This document shows, piece by piece, positions 15,227 through 21,962 of a stretch of DNA of 64,000 nucleotides (position 1 is the stretch's first letter; every line of letters begins with the position of its first letter). Source of the stretch: a virus; IMG/VR virus record IMGVR_UViG_3300044653_000068, positions 51,257-115,256 of that record; one strand, 5' to 3'. The translations under genes were made by a program, and so were the position numbers. The notes under the pieces were generated by a model that was given only the letters and a program-made list of their open reading frames with translations, did no database searches and had not been told where the DNA came from.

Positions 15227-15412
15227 GTGAGCTACTGCCACCATTGCGGGCATCACGCGGAACTACACGGCGGTCCGTACTGCGCATGGTGCGCGCAATT
15301 CTTCTACACTCACGGGCGCATGCCGAAGCCGGGCGACTACCCGCCGGAAACAGCGCTAGCGCGCGTGTACGCAGCGATGGGATGGGACGTGACGAATGTC
15401 CGCGATATCTGA
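15227..15412 (+). CDS. small zinc-ribbon protein
   Basis: 61 residues from a GTG. MSYCHHCGHHAELHGGPYCAWC contains two CxxC pairs, split here as YCHHCGHH and PYCAWC, typical of a zinc ribbon. The C terminus is helical (ETALARVYAAMGWDV). Probably a small nucleic-acid- or protein-binding accessory. Confidence 0.65.
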   Translation: MSYCHHCGHHAELHGGPYCAWCAQFFYTHGRMPKPGDYPPETALARVYAAMGWDVTNVRDI

Positions 15413-15707
15413 CGTGCTCAACAGCGAGCATTACGCCGCATGGGTGGACGCGAACGATCCGGAGAATGCCCTCCGGACATGGCCGCGCGTGACGTTGCAG
15501 GCAAACAACACAGCCGGCCGTCACGGGCCTAACCGTCGCGGGCGCGCGGCTGCAATCAATGCGCTTAAGCGCGCTATCGAACGGCTGCCATTGAACGGGA
15601 AGCCAGATAAGCCCTATGTGCGGCTGGTCCTGGAATCCAAAAGCTACAGCGAAACTCACGGCTTCACGCACGCGAGTTACTTCACATACCGCATAGAACG
15701 GGACTAG
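15396..15707 (+). CDS. hypothetical 103-residue protein
   Basis: MSAISDVLNSEHYAAWVDAN, a basic middle (GRHGPNRRGRAAAINALKRA) and a beta C terminus (YVRLVLESKSYSETHG). Overlaps the previous gene by 17 nt. Unknown. Confidence 0.6.
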   Translation: MSAISDVLNSEHYAAWVDANDPENALRTWPRVTLQANNTAGRHGPNRRGRAAAINALKRAIERLPLNGKPDKPYVRLVLESKSYSETHGFTHASYFTYRIERD

Positions 15708-15709
15708 CC

Positions 15710-15910
15710 ATGCCGCTACTCATGAGGACCTATCCCGGTCCCCCGTTCCGGCCGTCAAAACATCTCGCGGATGTGCGTGAGCGCGCGTGGAATGCGGCGA
15801 ACCTGCTTAACGCGCTGCTTGCCCTGGGTTACCCGGGTATTGAAGCGGCGCATCTCGCACAAGAGTCGAGCTACGTCGGCAACCCGCCGACCCGACACGG
15901 AAGGCACTAG
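15710..15910 (+). CDS. hypothetical 66-residue protein
   Basis: MPLLMRTYPGPPFRPSKHLA then DVRERAWNAANLLNALLALG. One central helix; ends in a basic tail. Two nt after the previous stop. Unknown function. Confidence 0.55.
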   Translation: MPLLMRTYPGPPFRPSKHLADVRERAWNAANLLNALLALGYPGIEAAHLAQESSYVGNPPTRHGRH

Positions 15911-15920
15911 AGAGGCAATC

Positions 15921-16124
15921 ATGGACAAAGCGGAACTTGACCACCTGGCCGACGTCATCGAACGCGTGTCAGAGGAAATGCGCGGCGACGCGCCGCCGAC
16001 CGAACCGCCATGCGGGTACGTGAACCGCGCCGGCGACGTGACGAACTGCAAACCGGATCACGACACGGCCGAGGACATCCGCGCCCGCATGCAGGCAACC
16101 GGCGGATACGTTCGGCCAGCATGA
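15921..16124 (+). CDS. hypothetical 67-residue protein
   Basis: MDKAELDHLADVIERVSEEM is an acidic helix; a segment PPTEPPCGYVNRAGDVTNCK has two Cys. AGAGGC lies upstream. Unknown role. Confidence 0.55.
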   Translation: MDKAELDHLADVIERVSEEMRGDAPPTEPPCGYVNRAGDVTNCKPDHDTAEDIRARMQATGGYVRPA

Positions 16125-16150
16125 TCAGCGACCTTGCGGCGTGGGCTGAA

Positions 16151-16366
16151 CATGACGGAAGACACTAAGAAGCGCGGTGTGCTGGGCGGCATCGAGCCGG
16201 ACCCGGACAAGGGGAAGCCGTACAGGCACACCCGGCGCAAGTGCCTCCTGATGATGGAGGGAATGAACGGCGGCAAGCACGGGGCCGCGCTGAAACTTCT
16301 CATCGAGAAGAGGCCCGAGGACGTGCTGGACGCGCTGATCGCGGTATCAGACGAACTAAAAAGGGA
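16151..16366. repeat. direct repeat, copy 1 (216 bp)
   Basis: This segment matches 31306-31518 base for base apart from a 3-nt insertion (CTA, near 16165) that adds one Thr codon. Both copies lie in the same orientation 15.2 kb apart and each encodes most of a small protein. Such identity implies a recent duplication or gene conversion, and offers a site for recombination that would delete or invert nothing but excise 15 kb. Confidence 0.9.
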
Positions 16367-16475
16367 AGATCCCGATTTCGCCACGCCGGAGGATTACCCG
16401 CAATCACTGCCGGAACCAGTGGGCCTGAACTGGCACGGGAGCGACTACCGAAACAGAGGCAGGGCAAGCGCATGA
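16152..16475 (+). CDS. repeat-encoded protein with private C terminus
   Basis: 107 residues. Residues 1-72 (MTEDTKKRGVLGGIEPDPDK to KREDPD) are nearly identical to the whole protein at 31307-31522. The last 35 residues (FATPEDYPQSLPEPVGLNWH, ending RGRASA) are unique. The shared part has HTRRKCLLMMEGMNGGKHGA and a helix LKLLIEKRPEDVLDALIAV. No family recognised. Coupled to the following oxidoreductase by ATGA. Confidence 0.65.
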   Translation: MTEDTKKRGVLGGIEPDPDKGKPYRHTRRKCLLMMEGMNGGKHGAALKLLIEKRPEDVLDALIAVSDELKREDPDFATPEDYPQSLPEPVGLNWHGSDYRNRGRASA

Positions 16476-17458
16476 CAAAGACGGCAACGGTCGTAGGGGC
16501 GGGCATCGCCGGCCCCACGGCCGCGCTCAACCTCGCGCAACAGGGATACGACGTCGCGCTGCTGGAAAAGCGCGAACAGTCCGACATCGACTCCAACCAT
16601 ATGCTGACGCTCTCCGGTCAAACCGTGGATACCCTCGTCTACAGCGTGGGTATCGAATGGGGTGAGCTATTCCGCTATGACTCCCAGTACATCCGCCGGG
16701 AAACGTCGGACGGGCAGCGCTTGGCCGACAAGGGAACCAACTGGTTTCCCACGCCGCCTAACGTGTGCTGGAACGATCTTCACGACGCGCTAGCGTCCCG
16801 CTGCGATGTCACGTACGGGCACCGCGTCGAATCCCAGCCGGATACCGACATCGTGGTGTGGGCGGACGGCATAGGCTCGTACGGCAGGAAATCGCACGGG
16901 GGGAGTCGGGGAACCTACGCGGGCGAAATGCTGTTGCGCGGCTCGGTGCCCCGTTCCGACGACGACATGGATTGGCTCACGTTCGGGGGGTCGCGTCACG
17001 GAACCTATGAGCTGGTTTCGTATCCCTCCTGGGAGCGGGACGGCGCGCCCGTGCGGGGATGGACGCTGTTCCTTCCCGTGGAGGAAATGCCGTGGGGCGG
17101 GACGCAAGCGCTCACCTCCGAGCAGCGAGACGAAATGCACCGAATCATCCGCCCGCGCATGCACGACAAACCATACGAGCTGATCAAATCCACGGCCGAC
17201 GTCATCGCCGCGCCGCAGTACGTGTGGCCGCCCGTACGTCATATGACCGTGAACCGTGACGGCCAGCGTGAGTTTTTCATCGGGGACGCGGTTGGGTCGG
17301 TCTCGCCGCGTACGACGATGGGGGCGAACCTCGCGGTAGCGGAAGGGTACGGAATCGGCCGTGATCCGTCGTGGGATTCCGACGCGGTGCCCGCAGTGAA
17401 CGAGGCACTGGAGGATTCCCGCGAAATGATCGGCACATCCACAACCCGGGAGGGGTGA
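16472..17458 (+). CDS. FAD-dependent monooxygenase-like oxidoreductase
   Basis: 328 residues. N-terminal dinucleotide fold TATVVGAGIAGPTAALNLAQ with GxGxxG, ending in the acidic ribose-binding position LLEKRE. A middle DG motif (VVWADGIGSYGR) and a C-terminal GD motif (FFIGDAVGSVSPRTTMGANL) complete the class A flavin monooxygenase pattern. These enzymes hydroxylate aromatic compounds, polyketides or tetracyclines with NAD(P)H and O2. It is shorter than the usual 380-420 residues. Such an enzyme is rare in phages; a host secondary-metabolite or antibiotic-modifying gene is a plausible source. Substrate unknown. Confidence 0.8.
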   Translation: MTKTATVVGAGIAGPTAALNLAQQGYDVALLEKREQSDIDSNHMLTLSGQTVDTLVYSVGIEWGELFRYDSQYIRRETSDGQRLADKGTNWFPTPPNVCWNDLHDALASRCDVTYGHRVESQPDTDIVVWADGIGSYGRKSHGGSRGTYAGEMLLRGSVPRSDDDMDWLTFGGSRHGTYELVSYPSWERDGAPVRGWTLFLPVEEMPWGGTQALTSEQRDEMHRIIRPRMHDKPYELIKSTADVIAAPQYVWPPVRHMTVNRDGQREFFIGDAVGSVSPRTTMGANLAVAEGYGIGRDPSWDSDAVPAVNEALEDSREMIGTSTTREG

Positions 17459-17461
17459 ACC

Positions 17462-17833
17462 ATGGGGTACCTAATGAGCGGCGTGGTGCTGTTGTGCGTT
17501 CCGCTCCTACGGGAATTGTTCGCATGGCATCACGCCGGGCGCGTGACGCGCAAAACGGCCGAACCGCGCGAGATCGCTTATGTCAGCCCGTTCCTGCTGC
17601 CCGCCGAATCGTCGGCTTCACTCTTGCACAAAAGAGAATGGGACGCGTGGTACAACGCGCGGGAACGCTACGCGACAACCCCCACGGCGGAGCACAGTGA
17701 CGCGTGCACGCTGATCCTTAACATCAACGGCAATCGCTATCTTGACCATGACGCGTGCCGCGCGTGCTGGTTTGAGGCCATGCTAAACAGCGTGACGCCA
17801 ACCAATCCGCCCGACCGACCCATAAGCCGGTGA
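17462..17833 (+). CDS. hypothetical protein with N-terminal membrane helix
   Basis: 123 residues. MGYLMSGVVLLCVPLLRELF is hydrophobic and could anchor the protein; the body has W-rich helices (HKREWDAWYNARERYATTP) and three Cys (DACTLIL, DACRACW). Begins 3 nt after the oxidoreductase and may work with it. Unknown. Confidence 0.6.
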   Translation: MGYLMSGVVLLCVPLLRELFAWHHAGRVTRKTAEPREIAYVSPFLLPAESSASLLHKREWDAWYNARERYATTPTAEHSDACTLILNINGNRYLDHDACRACWFEAMLNSVTPTNPPDRPISR

Positions 17834-17904
17834 CAGAACTAACGGTGATGACCGCTATAGCGCTGATATTGAGCGCGCTATTCCTTTACCTACTACGACC
17901 GTAA
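17830..17904 (+). CDS. 24-residue membrane peptide
   Basis: GTGA-coupled frame MTELTVMTAIALILSALFLY LLRP, a single hydrophobic helix. Support is coupling and composition only. Confidence 0.4.
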   Translation: MTELTVMTAIALILSALFLYLLRP

Positions 17905-17919
17905 AGGCCGGCGCATGGT

Positions 17920-17939
17920 GCGGACCGTTCGCGGTCCGT
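17920..17939 (+). terminator. TTCG-loop hairpin, copy 2
   Basis: CGGACCG-TTCG-CGGTCCG is a perfect 7-bp stem with a UUCG tetraloop, in a 34-bp context that matches the copy at 14105-14126. It follows the last short gene of a sub-operon and precedes a 200-nt gap, so transcription ending or 3' end protection is plausible. No T run follows. Confidence 0.5.
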
Positions 17940-18021
17940 CGCCACGCGCTTACCGGCGCGACCACAACTGAATAAAAGGCATTCAGCGCTTGAACTTGAC
18001 TCCGTTCTAGGCGACTACCGG

Positions 18022-18082
18022 AGCGGGACAGATTCCCGCTTGCTGCGGAGCATTCCCGGGTGATTGGGTCATCGCGCCCAAT
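18022..18082 (+). promoter_or_regulatory. two hairpins in the leader of the 18140 gene
   Basis: AGCGGGA/TCCCGCT (18022 and 18034) and ATTGGG/CCCAAT (18063 and 18077) form two short stems between the TTCG hairpin and the next gene. AAAGGA before the ATG at 18140 is the ribosome site. A structured 5' leader of a new transcript is possible. Confidence 0.35.
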
Positions 18083-18139
18083 GTCGCCAGCGCTGAACAG
18101 TGACCAGCCACCATCTAGGGATCTTGAAAGGATCACATC

Positions 18140-18562
18140 ATGGCTGACCAGAATTCCACCACCGTTCAGAACGTCGCGCCGACCGCGCTTGACGGCGTGC
18201 CGGCGGACTACCAGCGGACCGTGGACGTGAAGCGGCACACCTCGGAGCACGTGCACGGCAACAAGACCGCATTCGAGATGGAGTCGCACACCGACGACGA
18301 GTCGGGCGGCGTCATCGACAACCGGCTCATGACCGTCATTGACGGGCGGATCGAGGCACGGCAGAAGGCGGAGGACCTGCGCGCCAACGCCCGCAACCGC
18401 AACAGGATCTACATCCTGGTCGTCGTGCTGATTATGGAGCTGGCCGTACCCACGCTGTACGGGATGCACATGCTGCCGGCCCTGTTCCTCAAGTACGAGG
18501 TGCTCGCGATCACCGCGCCGGACGCGCTGCTGACCGTGTGGGCCTACATCCACAAGTACTGA
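18140..18562 (+). CDS. two-span membrane protein
   Basis: 140 residues. A hydrophilic N-terminal domain (DYQRTVDVKRHTSEHVHGNK, EMESHTDDESGG) is followed by a basic helix and two membrane segments (IYILVVVLIMELAVPTLYG and LAITAPDALLTVWAYI). Codon use is strongly biased to C/G endings, unlike the poorly biased genes around it, suggesting high expression. Unknown function; a surface-exclusion or membrane-anchored regulator are options. Confidence 0.6.
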   Translation: MADQNSTTVQNVAPTALDGVPADYQRTVDVKRHTSEHVHGNKTAFEMESHTDDESGGVIDNRLMTVIDGRIEARQKAEDLRANARNRNRIYILVVVLIMELAVPTLYGMHMLPALFLKYEVLAITAPDALLTVWAYIHKY

Positions 18563-18599
18563 TCAGACCGGGCAAGAGAGGCAGCGATAGGAGAAAATC

Positions 18600-18821
18600 A
18601 TGCCGTGGTACTTGGCAACACTGCTGATCGTCGGGGTGTCCGTCGCCCTGCTGGGGCTAGTCGCCGCGTTCGCGTGGCTGATGGGCCGGGAATACGACCG
18701 GCATCCGTGGTTCCGCAAGTGGATGGACACGGAGGCGGCCATGCACGGCGCGTACCTGGACCAGCCGGACATCACGCCGGAATACCTGGACCAAATCCCG
18801 GGCGGATGGGACAAGCCGTGA
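18600..18821 (+). CDS. membrane-anchored hypothetical protein
   Basis: 73 residues. MPWYLATLLIVGVSVALLGL followed by VAAFAWLMG is a membrane helix; the tail is Asp/Tyr-rich (DTEAAMHGAYLDQPDITPEY). AGGAGAAAA precedes the ATG. Unknown. Confidence 0.6.
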   Translation: MPWYLATLLIVGVSVALLGLVAAFAWLMGREYDRHPWFRKWMDTEAAMHGAYLDQPDITPEYLDQIPGGWDKP

Positions 18822-19036
18822 CCGACCTCGTGAGCAAGATCGTCGAATGGGAATCGGGCGAGATGTCCGAGGAAGATGAAATCTCCTTCTTTCAGGAGAT
18901 GGTCAACAGCGGCGTGGTCTGGCAGCTCCAGGGGGCTTACGGCCGGCAGGCTAAGGCCATGCTTGACGCGGGCGTGATCACCAGCCCGTTCCAGGTCGTA
19001 GGCGATAGCGACGACGCCGATGGCGACCTACCATGA
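18818..19036 (+). CDS. conserved small phage protein (FQ-W-LQG-YGR type)
   Basis: 72 residues from a GTGA-coupled start. The pattern VEWESGEMSEEDEISFFQEM then VNSGVVWQLQGAYGRQA matches a very common small actinophage family (ESGE-D-EE-FFQ-L-TG-W-LQG-YGR-A-L---G). Its role is not established. The strong conservation makes this a reliable marker of the early gene region of actinophages. Confidence 0.8.
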   Translation: MTDLVSKIVEWESGEMSEEDEISFFQEMVNSGVVWQLQGAYGRQAKAMLDAGVITSPFQVVGDSDDADGDLP

Positions 19037-19122
19037 TCGGCATTATCGGCCTGATCATATGGGCAACCGTGTTCGTCTGCCTGTTGCTGTGGGCCCATTC
19101 GCCTTACACAGACGGTCGCTAG
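19033..19122 (+). CDS. 29-residue membrane peptide
   Basis: ATGA-coupled frame MIGIIGLIIWATVFVCLLLW AHSPYTDGR: one hydrophobic helix with a short polar end. Followed directly by a terminator-like hairpin. Confidence 0.45.
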   Translation: MIGIIGLIIWATVFVCLLLWAHSPYTDGR

Positions 19123-19132
19123 GTAGGCGGTG

Positions 19133-19158
19133 CGGGGCGTGATCTTTGCGCCCCGTTT
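19133..19158 (+). terminator. hairpin CGGGGCG/CGCCCCG followed by TTT
   Basis: A 7-bp GC stem with a 9-nt loop and a short T run ends the sub-operon that finishes at 19122. The next gene starts 40 nt later behind GAAAGGAAA, so a new promoter or partial read-through is likely. Confidence 0.5.
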
Positions 19159-19199
19159 CCGCGTGCATAGCGCACGGTTCACGTGAAAGGAAACACGCA

Positions 19200-19415
19200 A
19201 TGTACGGCGAGTCAATGGGAATTGCGGTCTGGATCGCATTCGGTCTGGCCTGCATGGTTCTGCTGAGTACCGTGCTAGTCCACTTTTGGGTTATCACGCT
19301 TATAGTGATCGGCGGGGTAACGGCCATTATCGGTGTCGCCCTCTGGATTACCAACCTCATCATAACGCTTCGCGCACTCAGAACCGCACGTCGAGAATAC
19401 CCCGGACAATTCTAG
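19200..19415 (+). CDS. two-span membrane protein
   Basis: 71 residues. Two hydrophobic segments (IAVWIAFGLACMVLLSTVLV and VITLIVIGGVTAIIGVALWI) and a basic tail (LRALRTARREYPGQF). GAAAGGAAA is the ribosome site. Unknown role. Confidence 0.6.
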   Translation: MYGESMGIAVWIAFGLACMVLLSTVLVHFWVITLIVIGGVTAIIGVALWITNLIITLRALRTARREYPGQF

Positions 19416-19528
19416 TGAACTGGATCATGACGAAAGTCGCATGGCTCATACTGTGGCCGGAGCGGAAGCACTGGGACGCGGAATACGAGGCGGCCGTAAT
19501 CGAAATCAACAGGGGGGCGTGCCTATGA
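19415..19528 (+). CDS. hypothetical 37-residue protein
   Basis: GTG sharing a base with the previous TAG gives MNWIMTKVAWLILWPERKHW then DAEYEAAVIEINRGACL. Short hydrophobic start with an acidic helix. Supported by overlaps on both sides. Confidence 0.5.
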   Translation: MNWIMTKVAWLILWPERKHWDAEYEAAVIEINRGACL

Positions 19529-19611
19529 ACGCGGGGGAATGGCCGCTGGCCGTGCTGGTCGTGTTCGTCGCCGCATTCGTATGGGCATGCAATAAGGCAG
19601 CCCAAAACTAG
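19525..19611 (+). CDS. 28-residue membrane peptide
   Basis: ATGA-coupled MNAGEWPLAVLVVFVAAFVW ACNKAAQN, one hydrophobic helix. One of at least five such mini-proteins in this operon. Confidence 0.45.
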   Translation: MNAGEWPLAVLVVFVAAFVWACNKAAQN

Positions 19612-19631
19612 CGAAAAGAGGAAACTTAGCA

Positions 19632-19787
19632 ATGAGATTCTATGTGAGCTATACCAACCGCCGGGGGAAGACCTACGGGACGGGAACAAAGGACGGGTAC
19701 AGCGCGCACGTGCGCGGCTGGCACGCCGGAGTCAAGGTCACACCGCGCGCCAAGGCAGACGAAATGAAAGACGGGCCGACGTCATGA
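19632..19787 (+). CDS. hypothetical 51-residue basic protein
   Basis: MRFYVSYTNRRGKTYGTGTK then DGYSAHVRGWHAGVKV. Compact basic beta-type sequence of a kind common in actinophages. GAAAAGAGGAAA upstream serves as ribosome site. Unknown. Confidence 0.6.
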   Translation: MRFYVSYTNRRGKTYGTGTKDGYSAHVRGWHAGVKVTPRAKADEMKDGPTS

Positions 19788-19951
19788 ACGGTGTAGTTGT
19801 CTTCCGCAAGGCGGACCGATACGACTTCGACGGGGGCGTTTACGAGAACGGGAAGGTTATAGCCATCATCCCGCTATCGGACACGGAGAAGATCCACAAG
19901 TGCGGAATTCAGTTCCCGGACGCCCCGGCCGAAGTGCTCAACTTCCAGTAA
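19784..19951 (+). CDS. hypothetical 55-residue protein
   Basis: MNGVVVFRKADRYDFDGGVY then ENGKVIAIIPLSDTEK. Probably a small beta sheet. ATGA coupling with the previous gene. Unknown. Confidence 0.6.
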   Translation: MNGVVVFRKADRYDFDGGVYENGKVIAIIPLSDTEKIHKCGIQFPDAPAEVLNFQ

Positions 19952-19966
19952 CGAAAGCAGGCAAGC

Positions 19967-20464
19967 ATGAGAACAAATGACAGCAGGTACCTACAGCCGG
20001 CCATGGACGTGATAGCCCGCGCCGATCCAGGGCTGTTCAAGGCGATGCAGGCGGACGACTGGCCGGTCATAGTCATTGACGAGCCGGACGACCTGCTGCC
20101 CCTGATTCCCCGCGTCGGATTCGGGCAGGTACTGGCCATGGCGGAGGGCCTGAAGCGCGCTAACGGCCTGACCGGGCTGCACACGCCGGACCTGCCCGCG
20201 CTCCTGCGCGGCACGACCCTGATAAACAGGGGCAACCTCCGGCCCGACGCGAAAGCGTCCGGGTACGACGAAACCCGGTACCTCGCGTACACGCTGGCAC
20301 ACGAGTACGACCACCACGTGCACGACTCCGACGAACCGGAGGCCTACGCCGCCGGCAAGACGTTCGCCCTGAAGATGGGAGACCAGGACATCGCCCGTGG
20401 GTCCGATGAGACCGAGGCGCGCGTCATGCGGAATAAGGCCGCCGGCGGCGACGGTTCTTACTGA
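19967..20464 (+). CDS. putative zincin metallopeptidase
   Basis: 165 residues. The segment YTLAHEYDHHVHDSDEPEAY contains HExxH as HEYDH (112-116) with acidic residues (Glu123, Glu125) placed to be a third zinc ligand, as in gluzincins. The preceding helix and DETRYLAYTLAH fit the active-site helix. It has no signal peptide, so it would act in the cytoplasm, where small phage zincins have been proposed to process phage or host proteins. Target unknown. Confidence 0.6.
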   Translation: MRTNDSRYLQPAMDVIARADPGLFKAMQADDWPVIVIDEPDDLLPLIPRVGFGQVLAMAEGLKRANGLTGLHTPDLPALLRGTTLINRGNLRPDAKASGYDETRYLAYTLAHEYDHHVHDSDEPEAYAAGKTFALKMGDQDIARGSDETEARVMRNKAAGGDGSY

Positions 20465-20495
20465 CATCACACACCGTTACGAGAGGTAACAAGCA

Positions 20496-20753
20496 ATGAA
20501 GAACCACGCAAAAGCACTTGGCCTAACGCTGACAGCCCTGGTCGTGATCATGGCCGCCGCGCTATTCGGCATCCTGTCAGCCCGTGCGCAAACTAAGCCC
20601 GTCAACCCATTGTGCACGGCCACGGCAGAGACAGCGCTGAACAACTACTGGCAGACTCAGGTCGCCAACGCAACGCCGGCCACGATGACCCGCGTTCTAA
20701 GCGCGGCGATCACCGCGACGTCGGCGCGCGTCAAGCTGTGTGAAGGGAAGTAA
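20496..20753 (+). CDS. small secreted or membrane-anchored protein
   Basis: 85 residues. MKNHAKALGLTLTALVVIMA followed by AALFGILSARAQ is a signal peptide or anchor with a possible AQT cleavage site; the exported part has two Cys (NPLCTATAE and VKLCEGK) that could form a disulphide. GAGAGG precedes the ATG. A host-envelope role such as superinfection exclusion is possible. Confidence 0.55.
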   Translation: MKNHAKALGLTLTALVVIMAAALFGILSARAQTKPVNPLCTATAETALNNYWQTQVANATPATMTRVLSAAITATSARVKLCEGK

Positions 20754-20763
20754 CAGAACAGAC

Positions 20764-21018
20764 ATGGGAATAAACGACGACAGCGCGACTGTCATCACTG
20801 GTGAGGAACACGTGCGCATGGCGAGCATCCTCGCACTGCGCGGCGCGCTCAAGCTGGAGGTAAGGGGCTTCACGCGCCGGGGCAGGAGCGCGCGGACCAT
20901 CGCGCAGGAATTGCTGGGGCTACCGGGCCGGCCAACCGCGCGGACCGTCTACGTGAAGCTGAACAAGTACGTCACAGACCGGCTAGGGCCGGACTTCGAC
21001 AAGCCTTTGGAGGGCTGA
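20764..21018 (+). CDS. hypothetical protein, possible DNA-binding
   Basis: 84 residues. The stretch ALRGALKLEVRGFTRRGRSA then RTIAQELLGLPGRPTARTVY has helix-turn-helix-like spacing and the pattern GALKLEVRGF-RRGRSA-IA found in many small actinophage proteins. Ribosome site is poor. DNA binding is inferred. Confidence 0.6.
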   Translation: MGINDDSATVITGEEHVRMASILALRGALKLEVRGFTRRGRSARTIAQELLGLPGRPTARTVYVKLNKYVTDRLGPDFDKPLEG

Positions 21019-21179
21019 TGTACCTGCGACTGGACAAAGACAACCCGCTGACCGACAGCGACGCCGACAATGAGGGCGAGCTGCACCTGCAAGCGGACGA
21101 CGTGATAACGATCATCGCCCCGGACGGCGGCGAGCTGGTCGTCTACGTGAACGACGACGGAAACCTGGTGGCGGACTAA
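21018..21179 (+). CDS. hypothetical 53-residue acidic protein
   Basis: MYLRLDKDNPLTDSDADNEG then ELHLQADDVITIIAPDGGEL; very acidic, mostly strand. Shares a base with the upstream stop (TGATG) and with the next ATG (TAATG). Small acidic proteins can be DNA mimics, but nothing specific supports this. Confidence 0.55.
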   Translation: MYLRLDKDNPLTDSDADNEGELHLQADDVITIIAPDGGELVVYVNDDGNLVAD

Positions 21180-21394
21180 TGAGCGCAGTAGACACGGCGA
21201 CCGAGGGCGCGAACTACTTCATCAAGCGCTTCCGCTTCCAGGGCGAGACCACGGTCGTGCAGACCGGGCTGACCCTGGAGGAAGCGCGGGAGCACTGCAA
21301 CCGCGAGGACACGCACGGTGACGGCTGGTTCGACGGCTACTCGGCGATCCCGGACGACGACCCAAGCTACTACAGGCAGGAAACGGCACCATGA
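21179..21394 (+). CDS. hypothetical 71-residue protein
   Basis: MSAVDTATEGANYFIKRFRF then QGETTVVQTGLTLEEAREHC-type sequence ending in WFDGY and RQETAP. The pattern T-GLTLEEA--HC---DTHG-GWFDGY recurs in actinophage genomes with no known function. Confidence 0.65.
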   Translation: MSAVDTATEGANYFIKRFRFQGETTVVQTGLTLEEAREHCNREDTHGDGWFDGYSAIPDDDPSYYRQETAP

Positions 21395-21648
21395 CCGGCC
21401 AGATCCCGCCGTACGCGCGAACATACGGTTTCGCCAAGGTCCGGGAGGACTACGCCCCCGGCTGGAACCACGCGCGCTATCAGCTCAAGGCGGACCCTTC
21501 CTATCGCATCAAGGCGGAATCCGGTTCCAAGCGCTGGCACGTTTACCACGGGGCAGCGGAATGGCCGACCGTCTACCCATCACTTACCGAGGCGATGAAA
21601 GCAGTAATCCGCTGGCTGGAATTCAGAGATAAAGAGGCAGCACGATGA
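21391..21648 (+). CDS. hypothetical 85-residue protein
   Basis: MTGQIPPYARTYGFAKVRED, with SYRIKAESGSKRWHVYHGAA and a final helix (TEAMKAVIRWLEF). ATGA-coupled to the gene before. Unknown. Confidence 0.6.
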   Translation: MTGQIPPYARTYGFAKVREDYAPGWNHARYQLKADPSYRIKAESGSKRWHVYHGAAEWPTVYPSLTEAMKAVIRWLEFRDKEAAR

Positions 21649-21938
21649 CACCCGAATCATACGAAAACGTCCTGGCCATCATCCGCGCAACCCCGGGCAC
21701 CCCGCCGGGGAACGTGGCAACGTGCGGAACATGCGGCTTCCGCTGGGACGACACGCTAAGCACATCGCTCACCCCCACGCCGAGCGCGCGGTGCCCTAAC
21801 GAGTACAACCACGAGGAAGACGAGGAAGGCGAGGAAGACGAGGAAGGCGATCACACGGTGACCATAACCGGGCCCAATGGCGAGTGGCATTGGGCCGGCT
21901 ACGCGGACAACCATGGAAGCCCACGGAAATTCGCCTGA
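21645..21938 (+). CDS. hypothetical zinc-ribbon protein with acidic repeat
   Basis: 97 residues. CGTCGFRWDD and a later Cys (SARCPNEYN) form an incomplete zinc-binding site; then HEEDEEGEEDEEGDHTV, an acidic repeat, and a short beta end (GEWHWAGYADN). ATGA-coupled. Unknown. Confidence 0.6.
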   Translation: MTPESYENVLAIIRATPGTPPGNVATCGTCGFRWDDTLSTSLTPTPSARCPNEYNHEEDEEGEEDEEGDHTVTITGPNGEWHWAGYADNHGSPRKFA

Positions 21939-21962
21939 ACTAAAAAGGGAAAAGAGCAAAGC

